Shown here: one piece after another, positions 17,731 through 24,422 of the stretch
Layout of the letters: every line of letters starts with the position of its first letter
Position numbering within the stretch: the stretch's first letter is position 1
The notes under the pieces: model-generated
Databases searched by the model: none
What the model was told of the DNA's origin: nothing
The model's input: only the letters and a program-made list of their open reading frames with translations
Made by a program: the position numbers and the translations under genes
Assembly: GCA_017649565.1 (NCBI GenBank)
Contig: JAGCGO010000049.1
Location: 1 to 50,054 of the forward strand
Reading direction: 5' to 3'
Source of the DNA: Fibrobacter sp.
GTDB taxonomy: Bacteria > Fibrobacterota > Fibrobacteria > Fibrobacterales > Fibrobacteraceae
Length of the DNA stretch: 50,054 bases

Positions 17731-18294
17731 TTAGGAGAAACTAAAAACTTTATCGAAGAAAACAAAGAATTGCTAATAAAAGTCAACAACACATTAAAGT
17801 TAGTTTATCCGAATTACCATATAACTTTAACCCAGCTTATGGCTGGTGCAGAAGGATATATCGAAAACGGGACAGAAAGCAATAATGACCAACAGCAACC
17901 AACGTCAGAAAACCCCACTACACAAAACGAAACGTTCACACAAAAAAAACAATCCCCAAAAAAGAAAAGAAAAAAACTAACAGAAGAAGAAAGGGAAGCT
18001 AAACTAAACGAATATTATGAAAGAATAATAGAAGAATACCCCCTTGATATAGCTGCTCAACTGTACCACGAATATGACGAACATGGTGAAGAAAGTGCAA
18101 AAAAATTAGAAAAAAAACTACAAGAACAGATGGCCCAAAAAAATGCAGAGGGTGCTACGCGGAAAAAGAGAAGATCAACCCGCGCTAATAGCACGAGAGA
18201 AAGAAGACTACAGACAAGAAGGGTGAGGAGGGCTGCTAAACGAAAAAAATCCCCTCAAATAAGCACAAGTAACACCGAAAACGGGGCCAAATGA
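17728..18294 (+). CDS. Island protein with shared N-terminal module and basic tail
   Basis: 188 aa; ATG at 17728 with GGAG nine bases upstream. Residues ~6-46 (FIEENKELLIKVNNTLKLVY, then PNYHITLTQLMAGAEGYI) are clearly related to residues ~20-62 of the protein at 18437. After a Gln/Asn/Thr linker comes a helical stretch (EEREAKLNEYYERIIEEYPL) and a strongly basic end with RKKRRS, RRVRRAAKRKK and similar clusters, which would suit nucleic-acid or polyanion binding. There is no signal peptide or transmembrane helix. The stop overlaps the ATG of a 31-codon frame. The shared head with an unrelated tail suggests a modular cargo or effector-like protein; no toxin fold is recognisable. Confidence 0.75.
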   Translation: MLGETKNFIEENKELLIKVNNTLKLVYPNYHITLTQLMAGAEGYIENGTESNNDQQQPTSENPTTQNETFTQKKQSPKKKRKKLTEEEREAKLNEYYERIIEEYPLDIAAQLYHEYDEHGEESAKKLEKKLQEQMAQKNAEGATRKKRRSTRANSTRERRLQTRRVRRAAKRKKSPQISTSNTENGAK

Positions 18295-18386
18295 CAGAAC
18301 CAAGCTTTACTCAAAACTTAGGTAAATCATTAGCTGGAGCATTAGAAGCTAGTGTAAAATCTATATTCCAACCTTGCTTCAATTGA
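18291..18386 (+). CDS. Possible 31-aa peptide or truncated gene start
   Basis: ATG overlaps the preceding stop (ATGA), typical of translational coupling. The frame encodes MTEPSFTQNLGKSLAGALEA and ends with FQPCFN at a TGA where the duplicated gene-end segment begins. It may be the 5' remnant of a gene whose rest was lost in the rearrangement that left the duplicate scar. Evidence for expression is only the coupling geometry. Confidence 0.35.
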   Translation: MTEPSFTQNLGKSLAGALEASVKSIFQPCFN

Positions 18387-18421
18387 GCATTATCCAGTCA
18401 GGCCTCGGATTACTGAAATAA
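18371..18421 (+). pseudogene. 3' remnant of a second copy of the 110-aa gene
   Basis: Reading TTLLQLSIIQSGLGLLK and stop, it matches the end of the protein at 17377 (QLKLSIIQSALGLPK and stop). The rest of the copy is gone. The remnant is followed by the same GGAG-TTT-ATATG arrangement leading into the next gene. Confidence 0.65.
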
Positions 18422-18439
18422 TCGGAGTTTTATAATATG
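18386..18439 (+). repeat. Duplicated gene-end segment, copy B
   Basis: Diverged copy of 17674-17730, covering the last 11 codons, stop, ribosome-binding site and following start codon. Confidence 0.75.
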
Positions 18440-20029
18440 GGAATTAACAATCCAACGAATGATGAGGACAACAACGACGACAATTCTCAAGGAAACTTCT
18501 TTGAGGAAAACAAGTCGCTATTGATAAAAATCTACAACATCCTCAAGCTTCAATTTCCAAATCTTAACATATCCCTTTCTGAGCTTCTTACCGCAGCTCA
18601 GAAATTTATCGATATGTACGCCAAACCAGAAAATGATATCCATGATAACGACATAGATGCCATTGTTAAAGGATTCTGTAACATTTACAGGACCAATTGG
18701 GAAGAACTGAAGAATGTCGTGATAAATGGAGCTCAATTCGAAGAGAAAGAACCTGGGGAGCCTTTAGAAAAAGATCTATATATAGACCAAAATATAAGTG
18801 AATTTAAAAAGCAAGATGAACTGAGAATAAAAAAACTAGAAAAGGCAATAGAATACATAAATAAAAACGAATCAAATAATGATGACAAAGAGATAAAACA
18901 GAAAATAGCTGACTATTGTTTAAATGGCAAAACAGCCGTTCTAGACTACATAGAATATCTTTTAAAGGTATTCTATGACAAATGGTTACTCCCCGATGGT
19001 AGCGGAAAAAGATTCCCGTATGTAATAAACAACAAAGCAAGATTTACAAAAGACAATCTTTCGTATGTAAGAAGCCAAGATCAGCGATCTCTTGGACAAG
19101 GTGTAGCCTTTACACAAAAAAGTCTCCCCAGCCATTTTAAGAAAAGTAAAGACGCTCTTGACGAAAATAAAGATTTCATAATAGCGACTAAATATGCGAA
19201 CAAAGTCAAAATAGAAAAAGATTCAGAAGGAACATTCTATCTTGTTGACAATTCTGATTATTTCATAAACTATATAAAAAAGACAAAAGACATAAAAGAC
19301 ATAAAAAAAATTTTCAATCATAAAGAAGACACCAACTACAAATCCAGCGACTACGACTATCAACTATACAAAGTTGGAGATTGCAAAATAACCCAAGGTA
19401 AAGGAGCCATAGAAAGATTAAATGCCCTTTCCCAAAAACTACTAAACGAATACAATAAATTAGATGATTCCAGCAAAGCAAAACTAAAAGAATCATTCAA
19501 TCTTTTTTATCCATCAAAAGATTACCAATTTAAAGATTATCTTCACGACTTTTCTTTAGGAGTCGATTGTTCTGGATATGTATCAAGAGCATTGGCTTTC
19601 GTGATGACAAATTTAATGGTTGAAAAAGAAGCACAAGAAGAAACTCTAGGAGCCCTAGTAGATGGCAATGGATTAAGAACTAATACGCATTTTCTAGAAG
19701 AAGAAGGAGGCGCAAAGGACCTATTTAAATACGCCTCATCACAAAATTTTTCGAACGACGTAGTAACAAAATTACAACCTGGAGACTTCGCGCGAAATGG
19801 TGACCACATCAAAATCATTTCCCAAGTCAACACATCTTCGTTTACCGACCATCAATCATCTTCTGTTTCATCAAGAATTGGTGTAATAGAAACCGTTATA
19901 ACATCTGACAATTATAAAGATAAATACAAAGATGCTTATTCTTTCATGCGTCCAAAAGTATTCAATGACGACCAGAAACTCATTGAATATTTCAAAAACA
20001 TGCTTATAGCAAAAGGAAAGGAAAACTAA
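18437..20029 (+). CDS. NlpC/P60-like cysteine peptidase with shared N-terminal module
   Basis: 530 aa; ATG at 18437 with GGAG nine bases upstream. Residues ~20-62 (FFEENKSLLIKIYNILKLQF, then PNLNISLSELLTAAQKFI) repeat the head module of the protein at 17728. A long Lys-rich middle follows. The C-terminal third carries GVDCSGYVSRAL with C378 and a His in NGDHIKII (H457), the Cys/His pair of NlpC/P60 or CHAP-type papain-like hydrolases that cut peptidoglycan stem peptides or cross-bridges. There is no signal peptide, so reaching the wall would need a dedicated delivery route or delivery into another cell. It is the last gene of the A/T-rich cluster. No obvious immunity gene follows. The peptidase fold is likely; substrate and target are unknown. 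Confidence 0.8.
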   Translation: MGINNPTNDEDNNDDNSQGNFFEENKSLLIKIYNILKLQFPNLNISLSELLTAAQKFIDMYAKPENDIHDNDIDAIVKGFCNIYRTNWEELKNVVINGAQFEEKEPGEPLEKDLYIDQNISEFKKQDELRIKKLEKAIEYINKNESNNDDKEIKQKIADYCLNGKTAVLDYIEYLLKVFYDKWLLPDGSGKRFPYVINNKARFTKDNLSYVRSQDQRSLGQGVAFTQKSLPSHFKKSKDALDENKDFIIATKYANKVKIEKDSEGTFYLVDNSDYFINYIKKTKDIKDIKKIFNHKEDTNYKSSDYDYQLYKVGDCKITQGKGAIERLNALSQKLLNEYNKLDDSSKAKLKESFNLFYPSKDYQFKDYLHDFSLGVDCSGYVSRALAFVMTNLMVEKEAQEETLGALVDGNGLRTNTHFLEEEGGAKDLFKYASSQNFSNDVVTKLQPGDFARNGDHIKIISQVNTSSFTDHQSSSVSSRIGVIETVITSDNYKDKYKDAYSFMRPKVFNDDQKLIEYFKNMLIAKGKEN

Positions 20030-20100
20030 GGTTCCGTTTTTTTTGCCAACAGCCGAGCCAATTCGAAGTTCCAATCGCTGATTGAACTTATTGCCTGACT

Positions 20101-20214
20101 TGGAATAGATACGAAACTCTGAGCGGCTTTGCGGACCCCGCCAAGATGGAGAAGGTGGATTGCTCGACGGCAAAGTACGGCGACGTGGAATGCTTTGAAT
20201 CCATTGTCAAGTAG
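20101..20214 (+). pseudogene. Relic of an unidentified G/C-rich gene
   Basis: The rightward frame ending at TAG 20212 reads LSGFADPAKMEKVDCSTAKY then GDVECFESIVK, with codon use like the chromosomal genes rather than the island. It is interrupted upstream by a stop at 20083 and has no start. It looks like the last ~35 codons of a chromosomal gene left at the right edge of the island. I do not recognise the family. Confidence 0.4.
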
Positions 20215-20217
20215 ACT

Positions 20218-20240
20218 GGGCCCTTACAATTAAAGGGCCC
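20218..20240. terminator. Hairpin between island and right FISUMP gene
   Basis: GGGCCCTT and AAGGGCCC form a perfect eight-base stem around a seven-base loop, between convergent genes. No T-run follows on either strand, so intrinsic termination is uncertain. Confidence 0.5.
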
Positions 20241-20257
20241 CTTACTTGATTTAGCGA

Positions 20258-21196
20258 TTAGTAGTAATTTAAAGCGATGCAACGCAGTGTCTTATATTTC
20301 TTTTTGTTGACATCCGTATAGTATTCGTAATTCTGTTCGAATTCGTTTACTTCGACATACCACCAATAATAGCTGTTGTGGGATTCTAGCCACAAGTAGG
20401 TGCCGCCACAAGTCGCGGACCATTGTGATGTCGATAAGCCCCAATCTCGGCGGAATTCTTCCACTTGAGCGTCGGTGAGATAGGTCATGTCGCATGTTTC
20501 TACAAGTGAAAAACCGAACGGATTGGTATAATTTTCAGAATTTTTCCAATCACCGTTGGCTGTTTTTAGAGCACTTAACGTAGTATCACCTGTGAACTGG
20601 ACTAATTTGGTAAAGTCATCTCTTGACGGATTTGTCCAACCGTACGGGCAATTATATCCGGCCTGGTAATAGTAGCCTTTCTTGGTAGAATCAGTATCGT
20701 AAGAATTTGCCCCCGTCAAGGAGTCGTTGCCCTGCGTGTAGGCCAGATTTTGTGCCATCCACAGTTGTTCGCCGATATAGACGGTCTTGTAGACTTTGTT
20801 GTCTCGGGTGTCCAGGAATTCTCCGTAAGTGACGTTTGGGTTTAAATACTCTGTGGTGACACAGTCGTAAACATTACAATCGTAGGTTCCAGCAGGTACG
20901 TATCCGACCAGATACAGTTCTCCGTTGATATTTAAATGCCGTCTCCAGGTCCATTTAATGAGAGTGTCTGCTTTGTAGGATTTGCATACTCTCCATGTAG
21001 AATCATCTTCGATGTAGGCTCTTTCATTTTCCAATTCCGGTTTGCAGTCTTCCAGGCTATCGATGGATGCCACGCGATAATCGACCGAAGTTCCTCCAGG
21101 ACCGGAAAGAGATGAATCGTCGTCGCTACAGGCGGAAAGGCTGAACGAAAGAACCGCTAAAAGAGTTAGCATGCTGAAGCTGAATTTGTAGAACAA
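20258..21196 (-). CDS. FISUMP-domain lipoprotein
   Basis: 312 aa. The best start is the TTG at 21196: GAGGAG lies six bases upstream and the product begins MFYKFSFSMLTLLAVLSF with a lipobox LSAC. The ATG at 21172 lacks a ribosome-binding site. After a short Asp/Ser stretch the protein has a beta-rich part and then a FISUMP domain: GTYDCNVYDC, DNKVYKTVYIGEQLWMAQNL, CPYGWTNPSRDDFTKL, and a C-terminal YKTLRCIALNYY in place of the usual VRCVKD-type end. It has many Trp and Tyr residues. It is presumably an outer-membrane protein facing outward; function unknown. It lacks the long poly-Ser linker of the left-flank relative. Confidence 0.88.
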   Translation of the reverse strand: MFYKFSFSMLTLLAVLSFSLSACSDDDSSLSGPGGTSVDYRVASIDSLEDCKPELENERAYIEDDSTWRVCKSYKADTLIKWTWRRHLNINGELYLVGYVPAGTYDCNVYDCVTTEYLNPNVTYGEFLDTRDNKVYKTVYIGEQLWMAQNLAYTQGNDSLTGANSYDTDSTKKGYYYQAGYNCPYGWTNPSRDDFTKLVQFTGDTTLSALKTANGDWKNSENYTNPFGFSLVETCDMTYLTDAQVEEFRRDWGLSTSQWSATCGGTYLWLESHNSYYWWYVEVNEFEQNYEYYTDVNKKKYKTLRCIALNYY

Positions 21197-21247
21197 GGTA
21201 GTCTCCTCAAAAAAAAGATGGGCCAAATATAGTTTTTTCTGCAAAAA

Positions 21248-21270
21248 ATACAATTTGACTTGATTTGGCT
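21248..21270 (-). repeat. Dispersed repeat, decayed copy R7
   Basis: On the minus strand TCAAGTCAAATTGTATTTTT matches copy R6 (TCAAGTCAAACTGTATTTTT) but the leading GGCTCTG is mostly lost. Confidence 0.5.
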
Positions 21271-21308
21271 GTTTTGGGCGGTCGGATCGCCGCAGCAGGT
21301 TCGCAGTA

Positions 21309-21331
21309 ATACAAAAAGGCTTGACAGAGCC
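21309..21331 (-). repeat. Dispersed repeat, copy R5
   Basis: On the minus strand GGCTCTGTCAAGCC with GTAT at motif positions 20-23. Confidence 0.75.
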
Positions 21332-21393
21332 GAGGTCATGACCGCAGTGGAAATGCAGTTGGATTGCAGTTTTTTTCTAAAAATCGTAAAAAA

Positions 21394-21416
21394 ATACAGT
21401 TTGACTTGACAGAGCC
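21394..21416 (-). repeat. Dispersed repeat, copy R6
   Basis: On the minus strand GGCTCTGTCAAGTC with GTAT at motif positions 20-23. Its plus strand supplies the TTGACA -35 box of ruvA. Confidence 0.75.
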
Positions 21417-21434
21417 TAAAATTTGGTATATATT
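21406..21434 (+). promoter_or_regulatory. Promoter of ruvAB
   Basis: A perfect TTGACA (21406-21411), a 17-base spacer and TATATT (21429-21434) lie about 40 bases before the ruvA ATG. The -35 box is inside repeat copy R6. Confidence 0.7.
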
Positions 21435-21474
21435 TGTGCAGTAGCACAAAAGTGCATAGTATTTCGGAGTCTCT

Positions 21475-22083
21475 ATGATTGAACGGATTCGCGGTATTCT
21501 CGTAGAAAAGTCCCCCACTTTCGTGGTGGTCGACGTCCAGGGCGTCGGTTACGGCGTGAACATTTCGGCCTACACGGCCGGCAAATTGCCCGAGGAAGGA
21601 GCAGAAGTCATGCTCTATACGAACCTCGTGGTCCGCGAAGATTCCATGACGCTGTTCGGCTTTGCCGACAAGACCGAGAAGGAGACGTTCCTCATGCTCC
21701 TGGAGGTGAACGGGATCGGCCCGAAACTGGCCCAACGCATCCTGAGCGGAGTCTCCCCCGCCGACCTTCTGAACATGGTCGCCAGCGACAATAAATCGGC
21801 CCTCGGCAAAATCAAGGGACTCGGCAAGAAGACTTGCGAACAGATGGTACTTTCGCTCAAGGACAAGGCCGGCACGATGCTCCAGGCGCTCGGCAACATC
21901 GAGGGGTCCGGGGTTACCGACATGGGCGCGCTCACCGGGGCAAAGCTCGAGGCCGTGCTGGCGCTGCATACGCTCGGGGTCAAGGACCCGGCTGCAGAAA
22001 AGGCCGTCGTGAAGGCGGTAGAGGTCCTGGGAGATACTGCCGATGCGGCGACGCTTATTCCGGAGGCACTGAAGTATTTGTAA
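21475..22083 (+). CDS. ruvA: Holliday junction branch migration protein RuvA
   Basis: 202 aa, the usual RuvA length. ATG at 21475 with GGAG five bases upstream. Domain I starts [14 protein letters not shown] and contains GVGYGVNIS. Two helix-hairpin-helix motifs follow in domain II ([31 protein letters not shown]). A flexible linker leads to domain III ([20 protein letters not shown]), which contacts RuvB. As a tetramer it binds four-way junctions and loads the RuvB motors during recombinational repair. It forms an operon with ruvB 25 bases downstream; that gap is filled by a heptamer array. Confidence 0.97.
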   Translation: MIERIRGILVEKSPTFVVVDVQGVGYGVNISAYTAGKLPEEGAEVMLYTNLVVREDSMTLFGFADKTEKETFLMLLEVNGIGPKLAQRILSGVSPADLLNMVASDNKSALGKIKGLGKKTCEQMVLSLKDKAGTMLQALGNIEGSGVTDMGALTGAKLEAVLALHTLGVKDPAAEKAVVKAVEVLGDTADAATLIPEALKYL

Positions 22084-22084
22084 C

Positions 22085-22105
22085 TTTAGACGAGAGACGA
22101 AAGAC
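22085..22105 (+). repeat. Heptamer tandem array between ruvA and ruvB
   Basis: Three 7-bp units (TTTAGAC, GAGAGAC, GAAAGAC) fill nearly all of the 25-base gap between the ruvA stop and the ruvB ATG. Confidence 0.65.
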
Positions 22106-22108
22106 GGT

Positions 22109-23158
22109 ATGGATGATCAACGTATAATTTCCCCACAGAAGATCGCATTCGACGAGAGCGATTCCGAAAGGAACTTGCGTCCGCCCAAGCTTGACGAGTT
22201 TACGGGCCAGGACGACATCAAGGAGAGCCTTTCCATTGCCATCGAAGCGGCGCGGCACCGCGGGGATGCGCTGGACCACTGCCTTTTCGCGGGGCCTCCC
22301 GGCCTCGGCAAGACGACGCTTGCCGGGATTATCGCGAAGGAAATGGGCGTGAACATCCATGTCACGAGCGGTCCCGTCCTGGAAAAGGCGAGCGATTTGG
22401 CCGGCCTGCTTACCAGCCTGCAAGAAAACGACGTTCTGTTCATCGACGAAATCCACCGGCTCAACCGCGTGGTAGAAGAATACCTCTACCCCGCCATGGA
22501 AGATTTCCGGCTCGACATCATGCTCGATTCCGGCCCGGCCGCCCGCAGCGTGAACCTGCCGCTCAAGCATTTTACGCTCGTGGGCGCGACAACCCGCAGC
22601 GGCCTGCTGACAAGCCCGCTACGTGACCGTTTTGGCTTGCAGTACAGGCTGGAGCTTTACAGCGAGAAAGACATTGCGAAGATTCTCGTGCGCAGCGCGG
22701 GAATTTTGGGCGTCGAACTTACCGAAGACGCCGCCGAACTGCTCGGTGCGCGTTGCCGCGGGACGCCCCGTGTCGCAAACCGCGTCCTCAGGCGCTGCCG
22801 CGACGTAGCTCAGGTCCGCGGGACAGGCGTAATCGACGTTCAGTCCGCCACCAAAACGCTCGACATGCTCGGCATCGACAGCGAGGGCCTCGACCCGATG
22901 GACCGCAGGATCCTTTCCACGATGATTGACAAGTTTGACGGCGGCCCGGTCGGCCTCAGCACCATCGGAGCGGCCCTGGGCGAAGAAACCGACACCCTGG
23001 AAGAAGTCTACGAGCCCTACCTGATCCGCAAGGGCTTGCTCAGCCGTACCCCGAGGGGACGCGTCGCGACATCGAACGCCTACAAGCTGCTGCACAGGAG
23101 CATCCCGTCCAGGAAATTCGACGACGGGCAGGAAAACCTCTTCGGTCAAAGCGAATAA
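22109..23158 (+). CDS. ruvB: Holliday junction branch migration helicase RuvB
   Basis: 349 aa, full length. AAA+ ATPase that drives branch migration with RuvA. Visible: N-terminal [19 protein letters not shown], Walker [10 protein letters not shown], Walker [12 protein letters not shown], sensor 1 VGATTRSG, arginine finger region SPLRDRFG, sensor 2 [15 protein letters not shown], and the winged-helix C-terminus ([17 protein letters not shown]). The ATG lies directly after a heptamer array and there is no canonical ribosome-binding site, only ACGG three bases upstream, so translation may depend on coupling to ruvA. Confidence 0.97.
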   Translation: MDDQRIISPQKIAFDESDSERNLRPPKLDEFTGQDDIKESLSIAIEAARHRGDALDHCLFAGPPGLGKTTLAGIIAKEMGVNIHVTSGPVLEKASDLAGLLTSLQENDVLFIDEIHRLNRVVEEYLYPAMEDFRLDIMLDSGPAARSVNLPLKHFTLVGATTRSGLLTSPLRDRFGLQYRLELYSEKDIAKILVRSAGILGVELTEDAAELLGARCRGTPRVANRVLRRCRDVAQVRGTGVIDVQSATKTLDMLGIDSEGLDPMDRRILSTMIDKFDGGPVGLSTIGAALGEETDTLEEVYEPYLIRKGLLSRTPRGRVATSNAYKLLHRSIPSRKFDDGQENLFGQSE

Positions 23159-23182
23159 AAAACGGGACTTTAGCGGTCCCGC
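23156..23182 (-). terminator. Terminator of the yejB-like gene
   Basis: Read on the minus strand, CGGGAC and GTCCCG form a stem with a seven-base loop, followed by TTTTTT. It overlaps the ruvB stop codon and lies 30 bases beyond the permease stop. Confidence 0.75.
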
Positions 23183-23211
23183 AAAAACATGCAATTGAAA
23201 TACGTTTTGGC

Positions 23212-24228
23212 TTACGAGAACTTGATTCTCGGGTCCACCAGCGTATAGAGGATATCGCTGAAAAGGCGGCCCACCATGGCCATAAGGCTACTCAGGAAGA
23301 TGATTCCCATGACCACGTTGTAGTCGCGGTTCACCATGGAATTGTAATAAAGTAGGCCCATGCCGTCGATATCGAAGACTTTCTCGATAAGGAGTGCGCC
23401 CGCGAACATGAGCGTGCAGATTTCGGAAAGGCGGGTGGCAATAGGAATAAGGGCGTTGCGGAGTGCGTGACGCACGAGTGCCTGGTTGAAGTTCATGCCC
23501 TTGGCCAGGGCGGTACGCATGTAGTCCTTCCCCAGTTCCTCGAGCGCGGAATTCTTCATGAGGAAAGTCAGGAACGCGAACTCCCCTATCATGTAGCAGA
23601 AGATGGGTAGTATCAGGTGGTGTCCCAGGTCCACGATTTTCCCGAAAAACGAGAAATCCTCGAAGTCGTCGCTCGTGAGGCCGCCCAACGGGAAGATGTC
23701 GAGGTACGAACCGCCCGCGAGGAAGATGATGAGCAAAATGCCGAGCGCATAACCGGGCATCACGTAGCCCGAGAATATCACGCCCGAGCTGATCGAATCG
23801 AGCTTGCTCCCGTGATGCACGGCCTTCCAGAGGCCAAGCGGGATGCAGATAAGGTAACTCAGGAAAAACGAGGTAATGCCGAAGAACAGCGATATCGGGA
23901 AGCGACTCACGATGACATCCCAGACCGGGAGGCCGTAGGTGTAGCTGGAGCCGAGATCCAGGTGCAGCACGTTCCAAAGCCAGGTCAGGTAACGCTTCCA
24001 GGCGGGCTGATCAAAACCGAAGTACGCCTGGATTTGGGCTATCTGGTCGGGCGAGAGCGCCTTGGAGGCATCCACGCCGCCCTTCATGGCTGCGGCCTGC
24101 TGCGCACGCGAAATCATTTCCTCCACGGGCCCACCCGGCAAGAGCTGGATGAGGATGAAGCACACCAGCGAAATCCCGACCAGAGTCGGGATCATCAGGA
24201 GCAGGCGGCGGAGGATATAAGAACGCAT
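23212..24228 (-). CDS. yejB: ABC transporter permease, YejB/DppB type
   Basis: 338 aa. Inner-membrane permease of the peptide/nickel/microcin C importer class. It begins MRSYILRRLLLMIPTLVGIS, the typical first helix, followed by a periplasmic segment (PGGPVEEMISRAQQAAAMKG) characteristic of YejB rather than DppB. The EAA-type loop toward the ATPase is ALAKGMNFNQALVRHALRNA, and the C-terminus is LYTLVDPRIKFS. It would import oligopeptides together with a YejE partner, YejF ATPase and YejA binding protein, none of which is adjacent here. The ATG has no clear ribosome-binding site; a heptamer array lies just upstream. Confidence 0.9.
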   Translation of the reverse strand: MRSYILRRLLLMIPTLVGISLVCFILIQLLPGGPVEEMISRAQQAAAMKGGVDASKALSPDQIAQIQAYFGFDQPAWKRYLTWLWNVLHLDLGSSYTYGLPVWDVIVSRFPISLFFGITSFFLSYLICIPLGLWKAVHHGSKLDSISSGVIFSGYVMPGYALGILLIIFLAGGSYLDIFPLGGLTSDDFEDFSFFGKIVDLGHHLILPIFCYMIGEFAFLTFLMKNSALEELGKDYMRTALAKGMNFNQALVRHALRNALIPIATRLSEICTLMFAGALLIEKVFDIDGMGLLYYNSMVNRDYNVVMGIIFLSSLMAMVGRLFSDILYTLVDPRIKFS

Positions 24229-24233
24229 AGTTA

Positions 24234-24261
24234 GACGAGAGACGAGAGACGAGAGACGAGA
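24234..24261 (+). repeat. Heptamer tandem array upstream of the permease gene
   Basis: Four perfect GACGAGA units, five bases from the permease start codon (which reads on the minus strand). Confidence 0.9.
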
Positions 24262-24345
24262 GAAATAGACATAAAATATTGAATTTTATCGTAAAAATGA
24301 ATTTTAAGAGAGAGAACTTTATTTACAAACAAAAAATTTTTTCTC

Positions 24346-24371
24346 TATAATTTGCGCGAAGCGCCATTATA
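24346..24371. other. Long imperfect palindrome
   Basis: TATAAT-TT-GCGC and GCGC-C-ATTATA are arranged around a GAA loop. It could fold in RNA on either strand. A second hairpin with the same loop (GGCAC-GAA-GTGCC) lies at 24394-24406 within the adjacent array. Confidence 0.55.
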
Positions 24372-24373
24372 AA

Positions 24374-24419
24374 TCTTTCGTCTTTCGTCTGTAGGCACGA
24401 AGTGCCGTTCTCTCGTCTA
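24374..24419 (-). repeat. Heptamer-phased array downstream of dapB
   Basis: Plus-strand units TCTTTCG, TCTTTCG, TCTGTAG, GCACGAA, GTGCCGT, TCTCTCG keep a 7-base phase, including across the hairpin. The unit is the reverse complement of the GACGAGA array 112 bases away, so the two form an inverted pair. It ends four bases from the dapB stop. Confidence 0.65.
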
Positions 24420-24422
24420 AAT

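Noticed and set aside
10235..21196. Island as a prophage or conjugative element
   Set aside because: No integrase, terminase, portal, capsid, relaxase or tRNA attachment site is recognisable between the FISUMP genes.
24234..24419. CRISPR-like array from repeated GACGAGA units
   Set aside because: Units are contiguous 7-mers with no spacers and no cas genes; it is a tandem repeat.
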